Assembly (NCBI RefSeq): GCF_022603395.1
Contig: NZ_JAIBKA010000004.1
Coordinates: 62,001 to 126,000, forward strand
Direction of reading: 5' to 3'
DNA: 64,000 nt
From: Desulfoferrobacter suflitae
Lineage (GTDB): Bacteria; Desulfobacterota; Syntrophobacteria; Syntrophobacterales; Syntrophobacteraceae
Numbering within the stretch: position 1 is the first letter of the stretch; each line of letters opens with the position of its first letter. The notes under the pieces were generated by a model. The model ran no database searches. It was not told where the DNA came from and saw nothing but the letters and a program-made list of their open reading frames with translations. Shown here in pieces: positions 1 to 8,363 of the stretch. The translations under genes were made by a program, and so were the position numbers.

Positions 1-1607
1 TCGAATTCTCGGGTTAATGAGGCCATGTGCCCGGTCACGCTGCCGGAATCGGTGACGATGGCGGCCGCCTTTGGCATCACGACCACATATTGGGGTGAAG
101 AATGGCGGGCGATCAAAACGCCGCCTTCGGGAAAATCGAAGAGATCCTCCTCCGCATGGATATGATGCGCTATCCCGTATCCAACTCCGGGGCACGCCGC
201 CTGGCCGCCTTCCACCAGCACCGTCTCGCCTGCAAGGGCCAGAGCGTGCTCGGTAAAATGGGCCTGGGAGGATTGTTTGAGATGCAACGGGCGCGACTGC
301 AGGATCAATAGCCGTCCGTCCCGATCCAAAGTCCATTCGGAATCCTGCGGTCCCCCGTAGTGTTCTTCAAGTTTCCTGGCGTATTTCGCCAATTCCTTGA
401 TCTGGTGGTCAGCCAGGCAGGACGCATTTTGCCGTTCCGCGGGTACGGCAATTTCCTGCAACCCCCCTTTGGGATCGGTCACCAGCTGCACCGGCTTATG
501 CGAGATGTTGCGTTCAATGATTGTCGGCTCGGGGTCTTTGGCGACGCGGTAGGTGTCCGGAGTGATGACCCCATCCACCGCATAGGGGCCCAGCCCCCAC
601 ACGGCGGTTATGATCACATGGTCATCGGCCGGATAAAAGGGATGGCGCGAATACATGACGCCGCTGGCAATGGAGTCCACCATGCGCAGACAGGCCACAC
701 TCATGGCCACGTCTTCATCGCGAATGCCCTTGTTGTATCGGTAGGTTATCGCCCTTGGAGTGTAGAGGCTCGCCACAATGATCTTGTAAGTGGAACTCAA
801 TTTTTCTCTGGGGACGTTCAACATGGAGACGTACTGACCGGCAAAGGACAATTCACTGTCTTCACCGACGGCACTGCTCCTCATGGCCATCCACAGGTTG
901 TGCGGATGGCTCCCGTGCCGTTTTGTTTCTTCCAGCAGGGCATCGTACGCCTGCAATATTTCCCGTTCGAGCCTGGGTGGGACCTCGGCGGTTAGGATGA
1001 GACGCTGTATGGCCTCGCTGATACGCTGAATTTCCTCCGGGTTGTGCGCATCGAATTCCATTTTTTGCTTGTTGATATGGTCAACGAGATCATTTTCTTC
1101 GAGAAAAAACTGGTAAGCCCGGGTGGTTATGGCAAATCCTTCGGGGATCGGCAGCCGCGCCTTATTCAACACTTCGCCGAGGTTGGCGTTCTTGCCCCCC
1201 ACCCAGTCAACCGTGTCTTTGTTGATCTCATGGTATGGCAGCACCAGCTCGTCAATCGGTCGATCACCTTCCCGTTCGCGAATTTCCCGGCGAATATTGC
1301 CCCGGATCTCTTCGAGGACCTGATAAAGAACTGCATACTCGTTGTTGGCAAGCCCATTGAGGCTGCGGATCATACGCAGCGCATGAAATACCGCCAGGGC
1401 CGTTTGTGACCGCACGTAAGACATGCCGAACAGGTCTTCCCCCTGCAGTTTCTTGGTGATATCCGCTATGATGGCGCCCATTTCCGAATTGGAGTCGAGC
1501 AATTCTTTAAAGCTGCCATATTTTTTCTGAAAAATCTCGGCTAGATTCGTGCCCCTGGAGGCTGGTTTTTTTTTGAGAAATTTCAGAGGATTCCAGCTGC
1601 TTGCCAT
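1..1607 (-). CDS. PEP/pyruvate-binding domain kinase (PEP synthase-like), partial
   Basis: About 535 N-terminal residues are visible; the gene runs off the left edge. After roughly 120 residues unlike classical PpsA comes the ATP-grasp-type PEP/pyruvate-binding domain (VGGKNANLGE, then RSSAVGEDSELSFAGQY), and the last visible stretch is the phosphohistidine swivelling domain with VTDSGSVTGHMASL, which keeps the catalytic His. Family members phosphorylate pyruvate with ATP or act as related phosphotransferases. The N-terminal extension is typical of stand-alone proteins annotated as PEP/pyruvate-binding rather than true ppsA, so the substrate is left open. The ATG is preceded by AAGGAGAG. The C-terminal PEP-binding barrel, if present, lies outside the window. 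Confidence 0.85.
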   Translation of the reverse strand, partial: MASSWNPLKFLKKKPASRGTNLAEIFQKKYGSFKELLDSNSEMGAIIADITKKLQGEDLFGMSYVRSQTALAVFHALRMIRSLNGLANNEYAVLYQVLEEIRGNIRREIREREGDRPIDELVLPYHEINKDTVDWVGGKNANLGEVLNKARLPIPEGFAITTRAYQFFLEENDLVDHINKQKMEFDAHNPEEIQRISEAIQRLILTAEVPPRLEREILQAYDALLEETKRHGSHPHNLWMAMRSSAVGEDSELSFAGQYVSMLNVPREKLSSTYKIIVASLYTPRAITYRYNKGIRDEDVAMSVACLRMVDSIASGVMYSRHPFYPADDHVIITAVWGLGPYAVDGVITPDTYRVAKDPEPTIIERNISHKPVQLVTDPKGGLQEIAVPAERQNASCLADHQIKELAKYARKLEEHYGGPQDSEWTLDRDGRLLILQSRPLHLKQSSQAHFTEHALALAGETVLVEGGQAACPGVGYGIAHHIHAEEDLFDFPEGGVLIARHSSPQYVVVMPKAAAIVTDSGSVTGHMASLTREF

Positions 1608-1715
1608 ACACTGCTCTCCTTCACTTGATGGACGTCCCCGCCATTGGGCTCGCCAGGTTTTTCGGCTCCTGCGCGGCACATAGCCCAGCCCTTATGCTGT
1701 CCTATTGTCCGAGAC

Positions 1716-1738
1716 TGTTCAAGAAAATGATTTTGGCT
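1716..1738 (+). repeat. 23-bp dispersed repeat, copy 1
   Basis: This stretch is identical to 36410-36432, and the match continues for about 7 more bases with two mismatches. The core AAAATGATTTT is a palindrome around a central G. It lies about 110 bp upstream of the start of the minus-strand kinase gene. A regulator site or a remnant of a mobile repeat are both possible. Confidence 0.55.
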
Positions 1739-1784
1739 TCCAAGTAGGCTGGGTTGAGGTACAAAACCCAGCAAAATGGGCGGT

Positions 1785-1817
1785 GGGTTTCGTCACGCCA
1801 AACGCGTGACTCAACCC
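1785..1817 (-). terminator. hairpin downstream of the sigma-54 activator gene
   Basis: GGGTT and AACCC arms enclose a perfect 7-bp stem GTCACGC/GCGTGAC with a CAAAC loop, 44 bp beyond the activator stop codon. No U-tract follows on the minus strand, so it may be a processing or Rho-assisted site rather than an intrinsic terminator. Confidence 0.4.
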
Positions 1818-1860
1818 AATTTACACCAAAAGCATGATCTTGGCAGCACCAGCCCGCGGG

Positions 1861-4356
1861 CTATATTTTGTTGAGGCGGTAGCGCACTGCCGGTCCGCGC
1901 CCCACCTTGCGCACGATTCCCTTTTTGACCAGGTCCTGCAAGTCATACACAGCAGTCCGCGTGGGCAGTCCATCGCCAACGATTTGTTGATATTCCGAAC
2001 GGCTGATCTCACCGGCTTCCAACAAAACAGAAAGAATCTTCTCCTGCCGCTTGTTCAACCGGACTCCAACAAGAGGCAGGGGAGGATGTTGGGCGGGGAA
2101 GCCCACGGCCGAATCAGTGGGGGGTTCTGCAGAGCCGTTCCCGGTGTTTGCTGAATCGTCCACATCCAATGCGATGTCCTGCGTGTGAATGAGCGACCCT
2201 TCAGCCATGGCTACCGCGCGGGTGATACAGTTTTTCAGTTCACGCACGTTACCCGGCCAGTGGTACCCTTTCAACTTTTCCAGAGCCCCCTGGGTCAGGC
2301 CGATGTACTGTTTGTTCATCTGGCGGCCCGCTTCCTTCAAAAAGTGATCGGCCAGGATGGGGATGTCTTCTTTGTGATCCCGCAGGGCCGGTGAACGAAT
2401 GGTGATGACATTCAGCCGGTAATACAAATCTTCCCGGAACCTGCCCTGTTCCACCATGGCCTTGAGCTCTTCATTGGTGGCTGCGATCACGCGGACGTCC
2501 ACATCGAATTCCCGATCGCTGCCCAAAGGCGAAATTTTGCGCATGGCAATGGCCCGCAGCAGCGACTGCTGGACTTTAGGGGAGGCGGTGCCGATTTCAT
2601 CCAAGAAAAGGGTGCCGCCATCAGCGGCCAGGAAAGCTCCCTTGCGGTCGGTCTTCGCCTCGGTAAAGGCGCCCTTCACATGGCCGAACAATTCATCGAG
2701 CAACAGGTTTTCATCAAGGGCGCCGCAATTCACCGAAACAAAGGGCTGATTGGCGCGCGAACTATTCTTGTGAATAGCTTCCGCGGTCAACTGCTTGCCC
2801 GTTCCCGTTTCGCCGATGAGAAGCACATCCGCCTCAACCGAAGCGGCTTTCAGGATATCCGTTTTGAGAGATTCGATGACGGGTCCCAGTCCGACGATGT
2901 CCTGAATGTTTTGAAATAGAAAATTCTGTTTGAGGGTTCGAATTTCATCCTCGAGCTTTGCCCTCTCCCTCTGGGTGGATTCCAGCAGTTTCTCATCTTT
3001 TATGCGAATTTCAGCCACTTGCTGCGTGATGGTAGAAAGCATGTTGTTGATCGAGTATTTCAAAAAGCTGGTTTCATAGTCGTGATCGCGCAATTCGATT
3101 TGTCGGAATTCTCCCGTTTCCTGGATGGTGTTGACCGCTGCGGCCAGCCGTAGAATGGGGCGCGTGATGATACGGCTCAAGGCGACAATGATGGCCGAAA
3201 TGAGCAACGTCGTGAGAAGCGTGATGACGAATATCACATCGATCTGCCGATAGCCTGCCCAGAGCCCGAGCCGGCTGCGGTCGACAAAGGCTACTCCGGC
3301 ATAAACACCGGGGGCCTGACCGGGACTGGATACGAACTGGATGGGAGCATAACTCACAAAAAAGGTGTCGGTTACCGAGGATTTCTCGTCTCCCTCGTCT
3401 TTCATGGCCACGATGCCGTGTTTTCCCTGCTGGATGTCCTTTACCATCTGCCAGTATGCCGTGTGCTGCGGCAGGGGCCGAAAAGCGGATTCCAATCCGG
3501 GCTTGCCGAAAGTTCCTGAAAAACCGGTGCGCGCCACATGGGTCGACAACGATTCGGGTTTGGTTTGGGTGGATCGAGACTGGAACCAGATCCATCCCTC
3601 ACTGTCAACCAGGTAGGAATACCTCAGTTCGGGGCTTCTGATGTAGGCAAAAATCGGCGAGTGCGGGGAGTTGAACAGCGACAAGATATCGCGCAGTCCC
3701 AAAGCGCTGACAGACAGCAAGACGAGCCCGTCCACGACGCCGTCATGGTTGTAGTGCAGAGTAGTGAAGCGTATGACCTTATTGGTGAGGGGTGCACGGT
3801 AGGGAGAATTCAATTTGACAGGATAAATTGCTTCTATCACGGGTGAAATCCATACGCCGTTGTTACCCAGCGGCTGCAGCTTTTCGGCGGTTTCGCGCGG
3901 GTCCGGCCTGATGAGAGAAATCTCCGAAGAGGGAACGGCATTGAAGACCCCGTCCGCCTCGATCAAATAGACCGATTCCTCCTCACCCTTGCTCAAGTAG
4001 GCCGCTTCCGCATAGGCCCATCCCCTGATCTCTTTCCTGGAAGCAAAAAAATGCCGCAGGGTGTATTCATCCAGACGTTGCCTGGAGAGCGTGAGGACGT
4101 CTTCCCTGCACTGGTTGAGAAAGGTCTCCACTTCGTGCGCCAGGGCAAGCGTCTGCAGTCGCACAGTCCTCTGGATGGCCTCGTTGAGAAATTGGCCTGA
4201 AAACCAGTTGGTGACGATGCCGGTGGCAACCAGGATGAGAATCGTGGAGGGAATGAGGGCCATGAGCAGCTTCGTTCTGATGCGCAACGAATGGAAAATG
4301 GAGTTCTCCAGCCAGGAGAAATTGAGTCCATCGTTTAGATCACGCCATAGCTTCAT
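1861..4356 (-). CDS. membrane-bound sigma-54-dependent activator with HAMP and C-terminal winged helix
   Basis: An 831-residue enhancer-binding protein that senses directly. Order: TM1 near residues 30-50, a periplasmic region of about 320 residues of Cache-like size, TM2 near 375-397, HAMP and coiled coil, then the AAA+ domain with Walker A GETGTGK, Walker B GGTLFLDEIG and the arginine-finger motif GRFREDLYYRLNV. The sigma-54 contact loop, usually GAFTGA, reads GAFTEA (residues 562-567, bases 2656-2673). The C-terminus (about 765-831) is not a Fis-type HTH; it resembles a winged helix (ILSVLLEAGEISRSEYQQIV, then YDLQDLVKKGIVRK). It is transcribed divergently from the TauE operon and has its own -24/-12 promoter, so it probably controls both. 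The ligand is unknown. Confidence 0.85.
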   Translation of the reverse strand: MKLWRDLNDGLNFSWLENSIFHSLRIRTKLLMALIPSTILILVATGIVTNWFSGQFLNEAIQRTVRLQTLALAHEVETFLNQCREDVLTLSRQRLDEYTLRHFFASRKEIRGWAYAEAAYLSKGEEESVYLIEADGVFNAVPSSEISLIRPDPRETAEKLQPLGNNGVWISPVIEAIYPVKLNSPYRAPLTNKVIRFTTLHYNHDGVVDGLVLLSVSALGLRDILSLFNSPHSPIFAYIRSPELRYSYLVDSEGWIWFQSRSTQTKPESLSTHVARTGFSGTFGKPGLESAFRPLPQHTAYWQMVKDIQQGKHGIVAMKDEGDEKSSVTDTFFVSYAPIQFVSSPGQAPGVYAGVAFVDRSRLGLWAGYRQIDVIFVITLLTTLLISAIIVALSRIITRPILRLAAAVNTIQETGEFRQIELRDHDYETSFLKYSINNMLSTITQQVAEIRIKDEKLLESTQRERAKLEDEIRTLKQNFLFQNIQDIVGLGPVIESLKTDILKAASVEADVLLIGETGTGKQLTAEAIHKNSSRANQPFVSVNCGALDENLLLDELFGHVKGAFTEAKTDRKGAFLAADGGTLFLDEIGTASPKVQQSLLRAIAMRKISPLGSDREFDVDVRVIAATNEELKAMVEQGRFREDLYYRLNVITIRSPALRDHKEDIPILADHFLKEAGRQMNKQYIGLTQGALEKLKGYHWPGNVRELKNCITRAVAMAEGSLIHTQDIALDVDDSANTGNGSAEPPTDSAVGFPAQHPPLPLVGVRLNKRQEKILSVLLEAGEISRSEYQQIVGDGLPTRTAVYDLQDLVKKGIVRKVGRGPAVRYRLNKI

Positions 4357-4440
4357 CTGTCGGTTTCTCCATTAGCTTCAGCCATCTGCCTGAGATCCAG
4401 AGGAAAATGGCGCCTCATTCCCGTCAGGATGAATGTGATA

Positions 4441-4456
4441 AGCAATGGGTGTGCCA
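4441..4456 (-). promoter_or_regulatory. sigma-54 (-24/-12) promoter of the activator gene
   Basis: On the minus strand this reads TGGCACACCCATTGCT, which fits TGGCAC-N5-TTGCW with GG and GC exactly ten bases apart. Transcription would start about 12 bp further on, leaving a leader of about 70 nt before the activator ATG at 4356. A sigma-54 promoter in front of a sigma-54 activator suggests positive autoregulation. Confidence 0.7.
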
Positions 4457-4649
4457 TTACCCTGATTTGGTAGATGTTGATTAACTGATTGAAATATAAT
4501 AGATAAAGTTTCTAGGGAAGAATCATTAGGAAGTCGGGCCTTGCTTTTCTGTCATGATTCTTTACAGATTGTAAAAAGTTGTTGCCGGCCTCATGCCGAT
4601 CCCCGCTGCATGCGTTTAACAATATGAAATAAATTATAATATTATCTAT

Positions 4650-4824
4650 CTTGCAGGTAAATGTCGGTTTCGTGCAAAGTAGCCTTGCCGGATTGCTTTC
4701 GGGCTCGTCTGACGGTCAAATTGCCGCGCAAAAACTTGCAGGATTTACCCAACCTGTTGTCCCCTCAGATTTTTTAATATCTATAAAAAGTTATATATTA
4801 CAATCAGTTATACATTATCTTGCA
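4650..4824. promoter_or_regulatory. candidate upstream activator sites (repeated TTGCA/TGCAA)
   Basis: Between the two divergent -24/-12 promoters the pentamer TTGCA or its complement recurs at 4651-4655, 4673-4677 (inverted, 17 nt apart), 4736-4740 and 4820-4824. At 4728-4739 GCAA and TTGC flank AAAC. These are plausible binding sites for the adjacent activator, at usual enhancer distances, but the motif is short and no site is proven. The rest of the roughly 640-bp gap is AT-rich with no convincing gene. Confidence 0.3.
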
Positions 4825-4841
4825 AAATTGTGCCAACTGCA

Positions 4842-4858
4842 CTGGTACGTCCCTTGCT
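4842..4858 (+). promoter_or_regulatory. sigma-54 (-24/-12) promoter of the TauE operon
   Basis: CTGGTACGTCCCTTGCT matches YTGGCACG-N4-TTGCW with one change and has GG and GC ten bases apart. Transcription would begin near 4869, about 150 bp before the first gene of the exporter operon. Confidence 0.7.
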
Positions 4859-5018
4859 CACACTCAGGCCCAATGGCTGCGGCCTCAAGTCACGAAAAGG
4901 GGGTGATAGTGTTCGGGTGGCAAACGCAAAGTAAGGGAAAGGATGGGAGGAGTTGGTTTTACTGCTGAGGTCGGATGAACCCTTGCGATGAATCATTAAG
5001 GAACAAGAGGAGTCACTT

Positions 5019-5315
5019 ATGAGATCGTTAATTTCCAAAATTTTCTGCTTTTGCATGATGGCCTATCTGGTATTGCCCGCCATGGCACTGGCCGCCGGGG
5101 GCAAGGCTTCGGAACTGGTAGTGGTGGCTGATACCCGGCGCATCACCGGTGTCATGAAGTATTTTGCCAATCTCTACAACACAAACATTTTGCTGTTCGC
5201 CGTTTGGGCGGTGGTCCTCACGGCAGCTTACGGATGCTTTCTGGGGCTGGTGATGGATTTTTTCATGTCGCGGACCGGGTTGGACCTCAAATCGCGAAAG
5301 ATCATCGAACACTAG
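5019..5315 (+). CDS. small membrane protein of the TauE operon
   Basis: 98 residues: a signal-like hydrophobic N-terminus ending near AMALAAGG, a polar stretch, one transmembrane helix around residues 57-80 and a charged cytosolic tail. GAGGAG precedes the ATG. It is first in the sigma-54 operon, 37 bp before the TauE/SafE gene, so it may be an accessory subunit of the exporter. No known domain is recognised. Confidence 0.75.
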   Translation: MRSLISKIFCFCMMAYLVLPAMALAAGGKASELVVVADTRRITGVMKYFANLYNTNILLFAVWAVVLTAAYGCFLGLVMDFFMSRTGLDLKSRKIIEH

Positions 5316-5352
5316 GGCGAAAAGCTCCAATTTTTTCTGAAAGGAGACGAGT

Positions 5353-6396
5353 ATGGATTGGTTATATATGTACATGCCCATCGCGGGAGTGGAAATTTTC
5401 TGGCCGGGTTTGGTTTTGATCGGATTCTCGGTCGGAGTGATCGGTGGATTTTTTGGCATGGGCGGTGCCTGGATGGTCACGCCGGGCCTCAATATTCTGG
5501 GATTCCCCATGGCTTTCGCAATCGGAACGGATATCGCCCACATTGCCGGCAAGTCCATGGTATCGACCATGCGCCATTCGAAATTCGGCAATGTCGATTA
5601 CAAACTGGGCTTTGTGATGCTGGCGGGCACCATGGTCGGTATCGAATGCGGTGCGCAAATCGTCATGTACCTCGAGCGCATCGGCCAGGTGGGCAAGGTG
5701 GTGCGCTGGGTTTACGTCGTGTTTCTCGCTCTCATCGCATTAATGGTCTTTTACGATTATTACAAAGCGGAAAAGAAGAAGAAAGCCGGCATCGTCGATG
5801 GCGAAAAGGGCACCGAGGGCATCACCTGGTACAAGACGCTGCATAAAATCAATATCCCGCCGATGATGCACTTCAAGGCCGCCGGCTTCACCTGTTCGGC
5901 CTGGCTGCCCATCATCGTCAGCTACTTGACCGGCGTTCTGGCAGGTTTCCTGGGAATCGGCGGCGGTTTGCTGCGCATGCCCGCGCTGGTCTACCTGATT
6001 GGTTGCCCGACCCACATCGCCGTCGGTACCGATCTGTTTGAAGTCATGATTTCCGGTCTCTACGGCGCTTTCACCTACACATTGAAAGGTCGCATCGAGT
6101 TGGTCGCGGTGTTTGTGATGCTCACCGGCGCGGCCATCGGCGCCCAGATCGGCACGGTAGCCACCAAATATGCGCGCGGCTACGGGATACGCATCGCCTT
6201 CGGGTTTGCCGTCCTCGGCTGCATGATCTCCATTATCTTAAAGCAATACAAGGTGGACTGGGCTGCAACCACCCTGATCCTTGGCACCATCAGCATCATA
6301 TCCATATGGATCTGCGTGGTGATGTTCAAGGGTGCAGCCGCCGAATTGCGCGAAAAAAAGCTGCGGGAACAAGCTGCTTCCGCCTATAAAAGCTAA
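5353..6396 (+). CDS. TauE/SafE family sulfite/organosulfur-anion exporter
   Basis: 347 residues with about 8-9 hydrophobic helices. The family's two internal repeats are clear: GVIGGFFGMGGAWMVTPGL near residues 29-48 and GVLAGFLGIGGGLLRMPAL near 197-216. The family moves sulfite, sulfoacetate or related anions across the inner membrane. AAGGAGACG precedes the ATG. The N- and C-halves are separated by a lysine-rich cytosolic loop (about 130-165), longer than in minimal TauE proteins. The sigma-54 promoter upstream and the small membrane and periplasmic proteins on either side suggest an inducible export system; the substrate is inferred only from the family. Confidence 0.85.
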   Translation: MDWLYMYMPIAGVEIFWPGLVLIGFSVGVIGGFFGMGGAWMVTPGLNILGFPMAFAIGTDIAHIAGKSMVSTMRHSKFGNVDYKLGFVMLAGTMVGIECGAQIVMYLERIGQVGKVVRWVYVVFLALIALMVFYDYYKAEKKKKAGIVDGEKGTEGITWYKTLHKINIPPMMHFKAAGFTCSAWLPIIVSYLTGVLAGFLGIGGGLLRMPALVYLIGCPTHIAVGTDLFEVMISGLYGAFTYTLKGRIELVAVFVMLTGAAIGAQIGTVATKYARGYGIRIAFGFAVLGCMISIILKQYKVDWAATTLILGTISIISIWICVVMFKGAAAELREKKLREQAASAYKS

Positions 6397-6422
6397 TTTG
6401 CTGCCTGAAGGGAGTTGATCAT

Positions 6423-6758
6423 ATGAAAAGAAAAACGATTTTTCTGTGTGTGACCCTGGCTGCGCTCTTCTGTCTGACCTCCCTGGCTTCTGCCGCCGAG
6501 GTCTGTCAGGGCAAGTGTATCAGCTACAACCAGGACGATAAAGTGATCAGTGTCGAAGAATACAACCTCAATTTCACGGATGAAAACCCTTACGGTGAGG
6601 CAACGGGTACCGTGACCAGCTACAACGTTGCCAGCGCAAAAATGGGCCTAACGCCTGAGCCCGGTGATATCTTGCGGATCGCTTACGAAGTGAAGGGGAC
6701 GGATCGAGTGGCGATCAAGGTCATGAACGTTTCCAAACAGGATCTGCGCAAAAAGTAA
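6423..6758 (+). CDS. small secreted protein of the TauE operon
   Basis: 111 residues with a clear signal peptide (hydrophobic core CVTLAALFCLTSL, cleavage near ASA-AEV), so about 89 residues in the periplasm. A C-x3-C pair (CQGKC) sits at the mature N-terminus. The rest is beta-rich with no recognised domain. AAGGGAG precedes the start. It lies 26 bp after the exporter gene and is probably co-transcribed; a periplasmic substrate- or metal-binding role would be a guess. Confidence 0.7.
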   Translation: MKRKTIFLCVTLAALFCLTSLASAAEVCQGKCISYNQDDKVISVEEYNLNFTDENPYGEATGTVTSYNVASAKMGLTPEPGDILRIAYEVKGTDRVAIKVMNVSKQDLRKK

Positions 6759-6782
6759 CGGGTTTGCATAAAACTTGAGGCA

Positions 6783-6813
6783 GGAAATGCCCGTTGCATG
6801 AGCGGGCATTTCC
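6783..6813 (+). terminator. 11-bp perfect hairpin after the TauE operon
   Basis: GGAAATGCCCG and CGGGCATTTCC pair perfectly around a 9-base loop, 25 bp after the secreted protein gene. The 3' side is not followed by a U-run, so termination may be partial and the next two small genes could be read through. Confidence 0.55.
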
Positions 6814-6865
6814 CTTGCCGATAATCAGTCGGTACGGCTGCCGGCAAAGAGGACAGGCGAAGACA

Positions 6866-7096
6866 ATGAGCAAGACTCTCAACTTCAGACAAAGAATTGT
6901 GGTCGTCGTTATGGATGTTCTGCTCCTTTTGGAATTGACCGGATGCATCTATTTCGGCCATCATTTTCAGGACGATATGACGGGTTTTTTCCTGAGAAGC
7001 TTCATTCCCCTGGCTTTGGTCACGGTTATCGCGAGCAGAATCGCGATCAAGAAGATGTACACCCCTGAACCTGAATCGGCGGCTGTCAATTCGTGA
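6866..7096 (+). CDS. small two-helix membrane protein
   Basis: 76 residues from the ATG at 6866, with two hydrophobic segments (about 13-32 and 43-60). A longer frame reaches back to 6794 but would overlap the hairpin. The last four bases overlap the GTG start of the next gene, so the two are translationally coupled. Function unknown. Confidence 0.55.
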   Translation: MSKTLNFRQRIVVVVMDVLLLLELTGCIYFGHHFQDDMTGFFLRSFIPLALVTVIASRIAIKKMYTPEPESAAVNS

Positions 7097-7902
7097 CAGA
7101 CCGGGTGCGCGGATCGGACCATCAGATGAGTCAAATTCTTAGTCGAATTGGGGCGATACTGGGGATTCTCTTCCTCTTATCAGTTTTGGATACGGTCTAT
7201 TCCGGTTATACGGAGCCTGACGAACTGTGTCGCATTTTCCCGGGGGAGACGGAATTTGCCTCGGGCAAACTTTCGGCAGACAGGATTCCAGCCCTCGAGG
7301 ATCTGACCTTCGTTGCCGATTCTCCCCTCATCACCGTCAATTATGTGGAGGGGCGAGGCAGGATGTGGCGCGGCAAGGTCCATGCGGCCCCAACGGCAGC
7401 GGCCGGCACTTATCATTTCAAGACCCTGTTGCGCTGGCAGACGCCATCCGAAGAGGAATCTCAATATACAGTGGTCGTGTTCGAGGATGAAGCGGCTTAT
7501 CGGAATAGTTTTAACTCTGTGTTTCGCAGATACCTGGGAGTTCCTCCCTGGTCGGTGACAGCCTTCACGTTTCCACTGTTGTTGATCTGCCTGCTCTTTT
7601 CATTCAGGCTGTCGTCTCAGCGCGAGGCACGCCTCAATCAAAGCGGGCTGGCGACTATTTTCAAGGTCACCAGGCACAAAGAAGGTAGTGAAGTGAGCTT
7701 TGGCTTCGGGGAAAAGGACGGAATCGCAGTCGGCGATTCCCTGATAGTGGTTGATGACGGTGGTCGGCGCGTCGGCAACGTCAGGGTTACCAAAGTTGGA
7801 GCCGACTACGCGACCGCCCGGGTGGAAGCCGACCTTAAGGTGAAGCCGAACTACCTGGTGGCCAGAGACAATCGACCAGCTCCCATGAGTGATGCGCATT
7901 GA
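7093..7902 (+). CDS. membrane-anchored protein of unknown function with C-terminal beta domain
   Basis: 269 residues if the GTG at 7093 is used; an ATG at 7126 (MSQILSRIG) is a good alternative that puts the first helix at the N-terminus. One TM helix near residue 20, an extracytoplasmic domain of about 110 residues, a second TM near 155-172 and a C-terminal region of about 90 residues rich in short strands (VGDSLIVVDDGGRRVGNVRV), reminiscent of small SH3-like barrels. It overlaps the upstream small membrane gene by 4 bp. No family is recognised. Confidence 0.6.
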   Translation: MTDRVRGSDHQMSQILSRIGAILGILFLLSVLDTVYSGYTEPDELCRIFPGETEFASGKLSADRIPALEDLTFVADSPLITVNYVEGRGRMWRGKVHAAPTAAAGTYHFKTLLRWQTPSEEESQYTVVVFEDEAAYRNSFNSVFRRYLGVPPWSVTAFTFPLLLICLLFSFRLSSQREARLNQSGLATIFKVTRHKEGSEVSFGFGEKDGIAVGDSLIVVDDGGRRVGNVRVTKVGADYATARVEADLKVKPNYLVARDNRPAPMSDAH

Positions 7903-8363
7903 CGTTTGCCGAAACCGCAATGCGCCTGCCTGCGTTCAGCGGATCCGTGACTTTTTTCCCACCCTTCACGGTCGCCCCATCATCGTACGTCCCCTCGCCC
8001 GAGCCATGCCCAATGTGTTGCCATAAACCTGGTGGGTGCCGCGCCCGCCGCCAGCCAGCAAAACCAGACGGCGCGTTTGCCGTTCAACATTGATAAGCAG
8101 CTTGGGCTTGCGCAAAGGTCCACGCCAGTGGGAGGCAGTCGAGCCAATGCGGCAATTTCACACCCAGGTTATGAAAGATCTATGGATTTCTTTGAAACTA
8201 TTGGATAATTAAATAATAATGGGGTTGGAATCAAGAGGCTTGGTGGGCAGACAGAACACCCGAACGAGTACCGTGTTTAAAAAAAATGGGTTCTTGCCCG
8301 GACTGATACACAGTCTTGGAAACTATGGATTACAACTACACAGATTGTGGTGAGGAGGTTGGT
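7903..8363. other. intergenic stretch of about 460 bp
   Basis: No convincing gene. The first half is GC-rich, the second half AT-rich with one promoter-like element listed separately. Short frames here have no ribosome-binding site and atypical composition. Confidence 0.5.
8192..8219 (+). promoter_or_regulatory. candidate sigma-70 promoter upstream of the CMD-like gene
   Basis: TTGAAA, a 16-bp spacer, then TAATAA, in an AT-rich patch about 145 bp before the ATG at 8364. The match is moderate and the leader would be long. Confidence 0.3.

Noticed and set aside
360-995. 211-codon plus-strand frame near the left edge
   Set aside because: Shadow of the PEP/pyruvate-binding gene, which reads without interruption on the minus strand.
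4808-5056. minus-strand frame over the TauE operon promoter
   Set aside because: It covers the sigma-54 promoter and the start of the exporter operon and has no coding signature.
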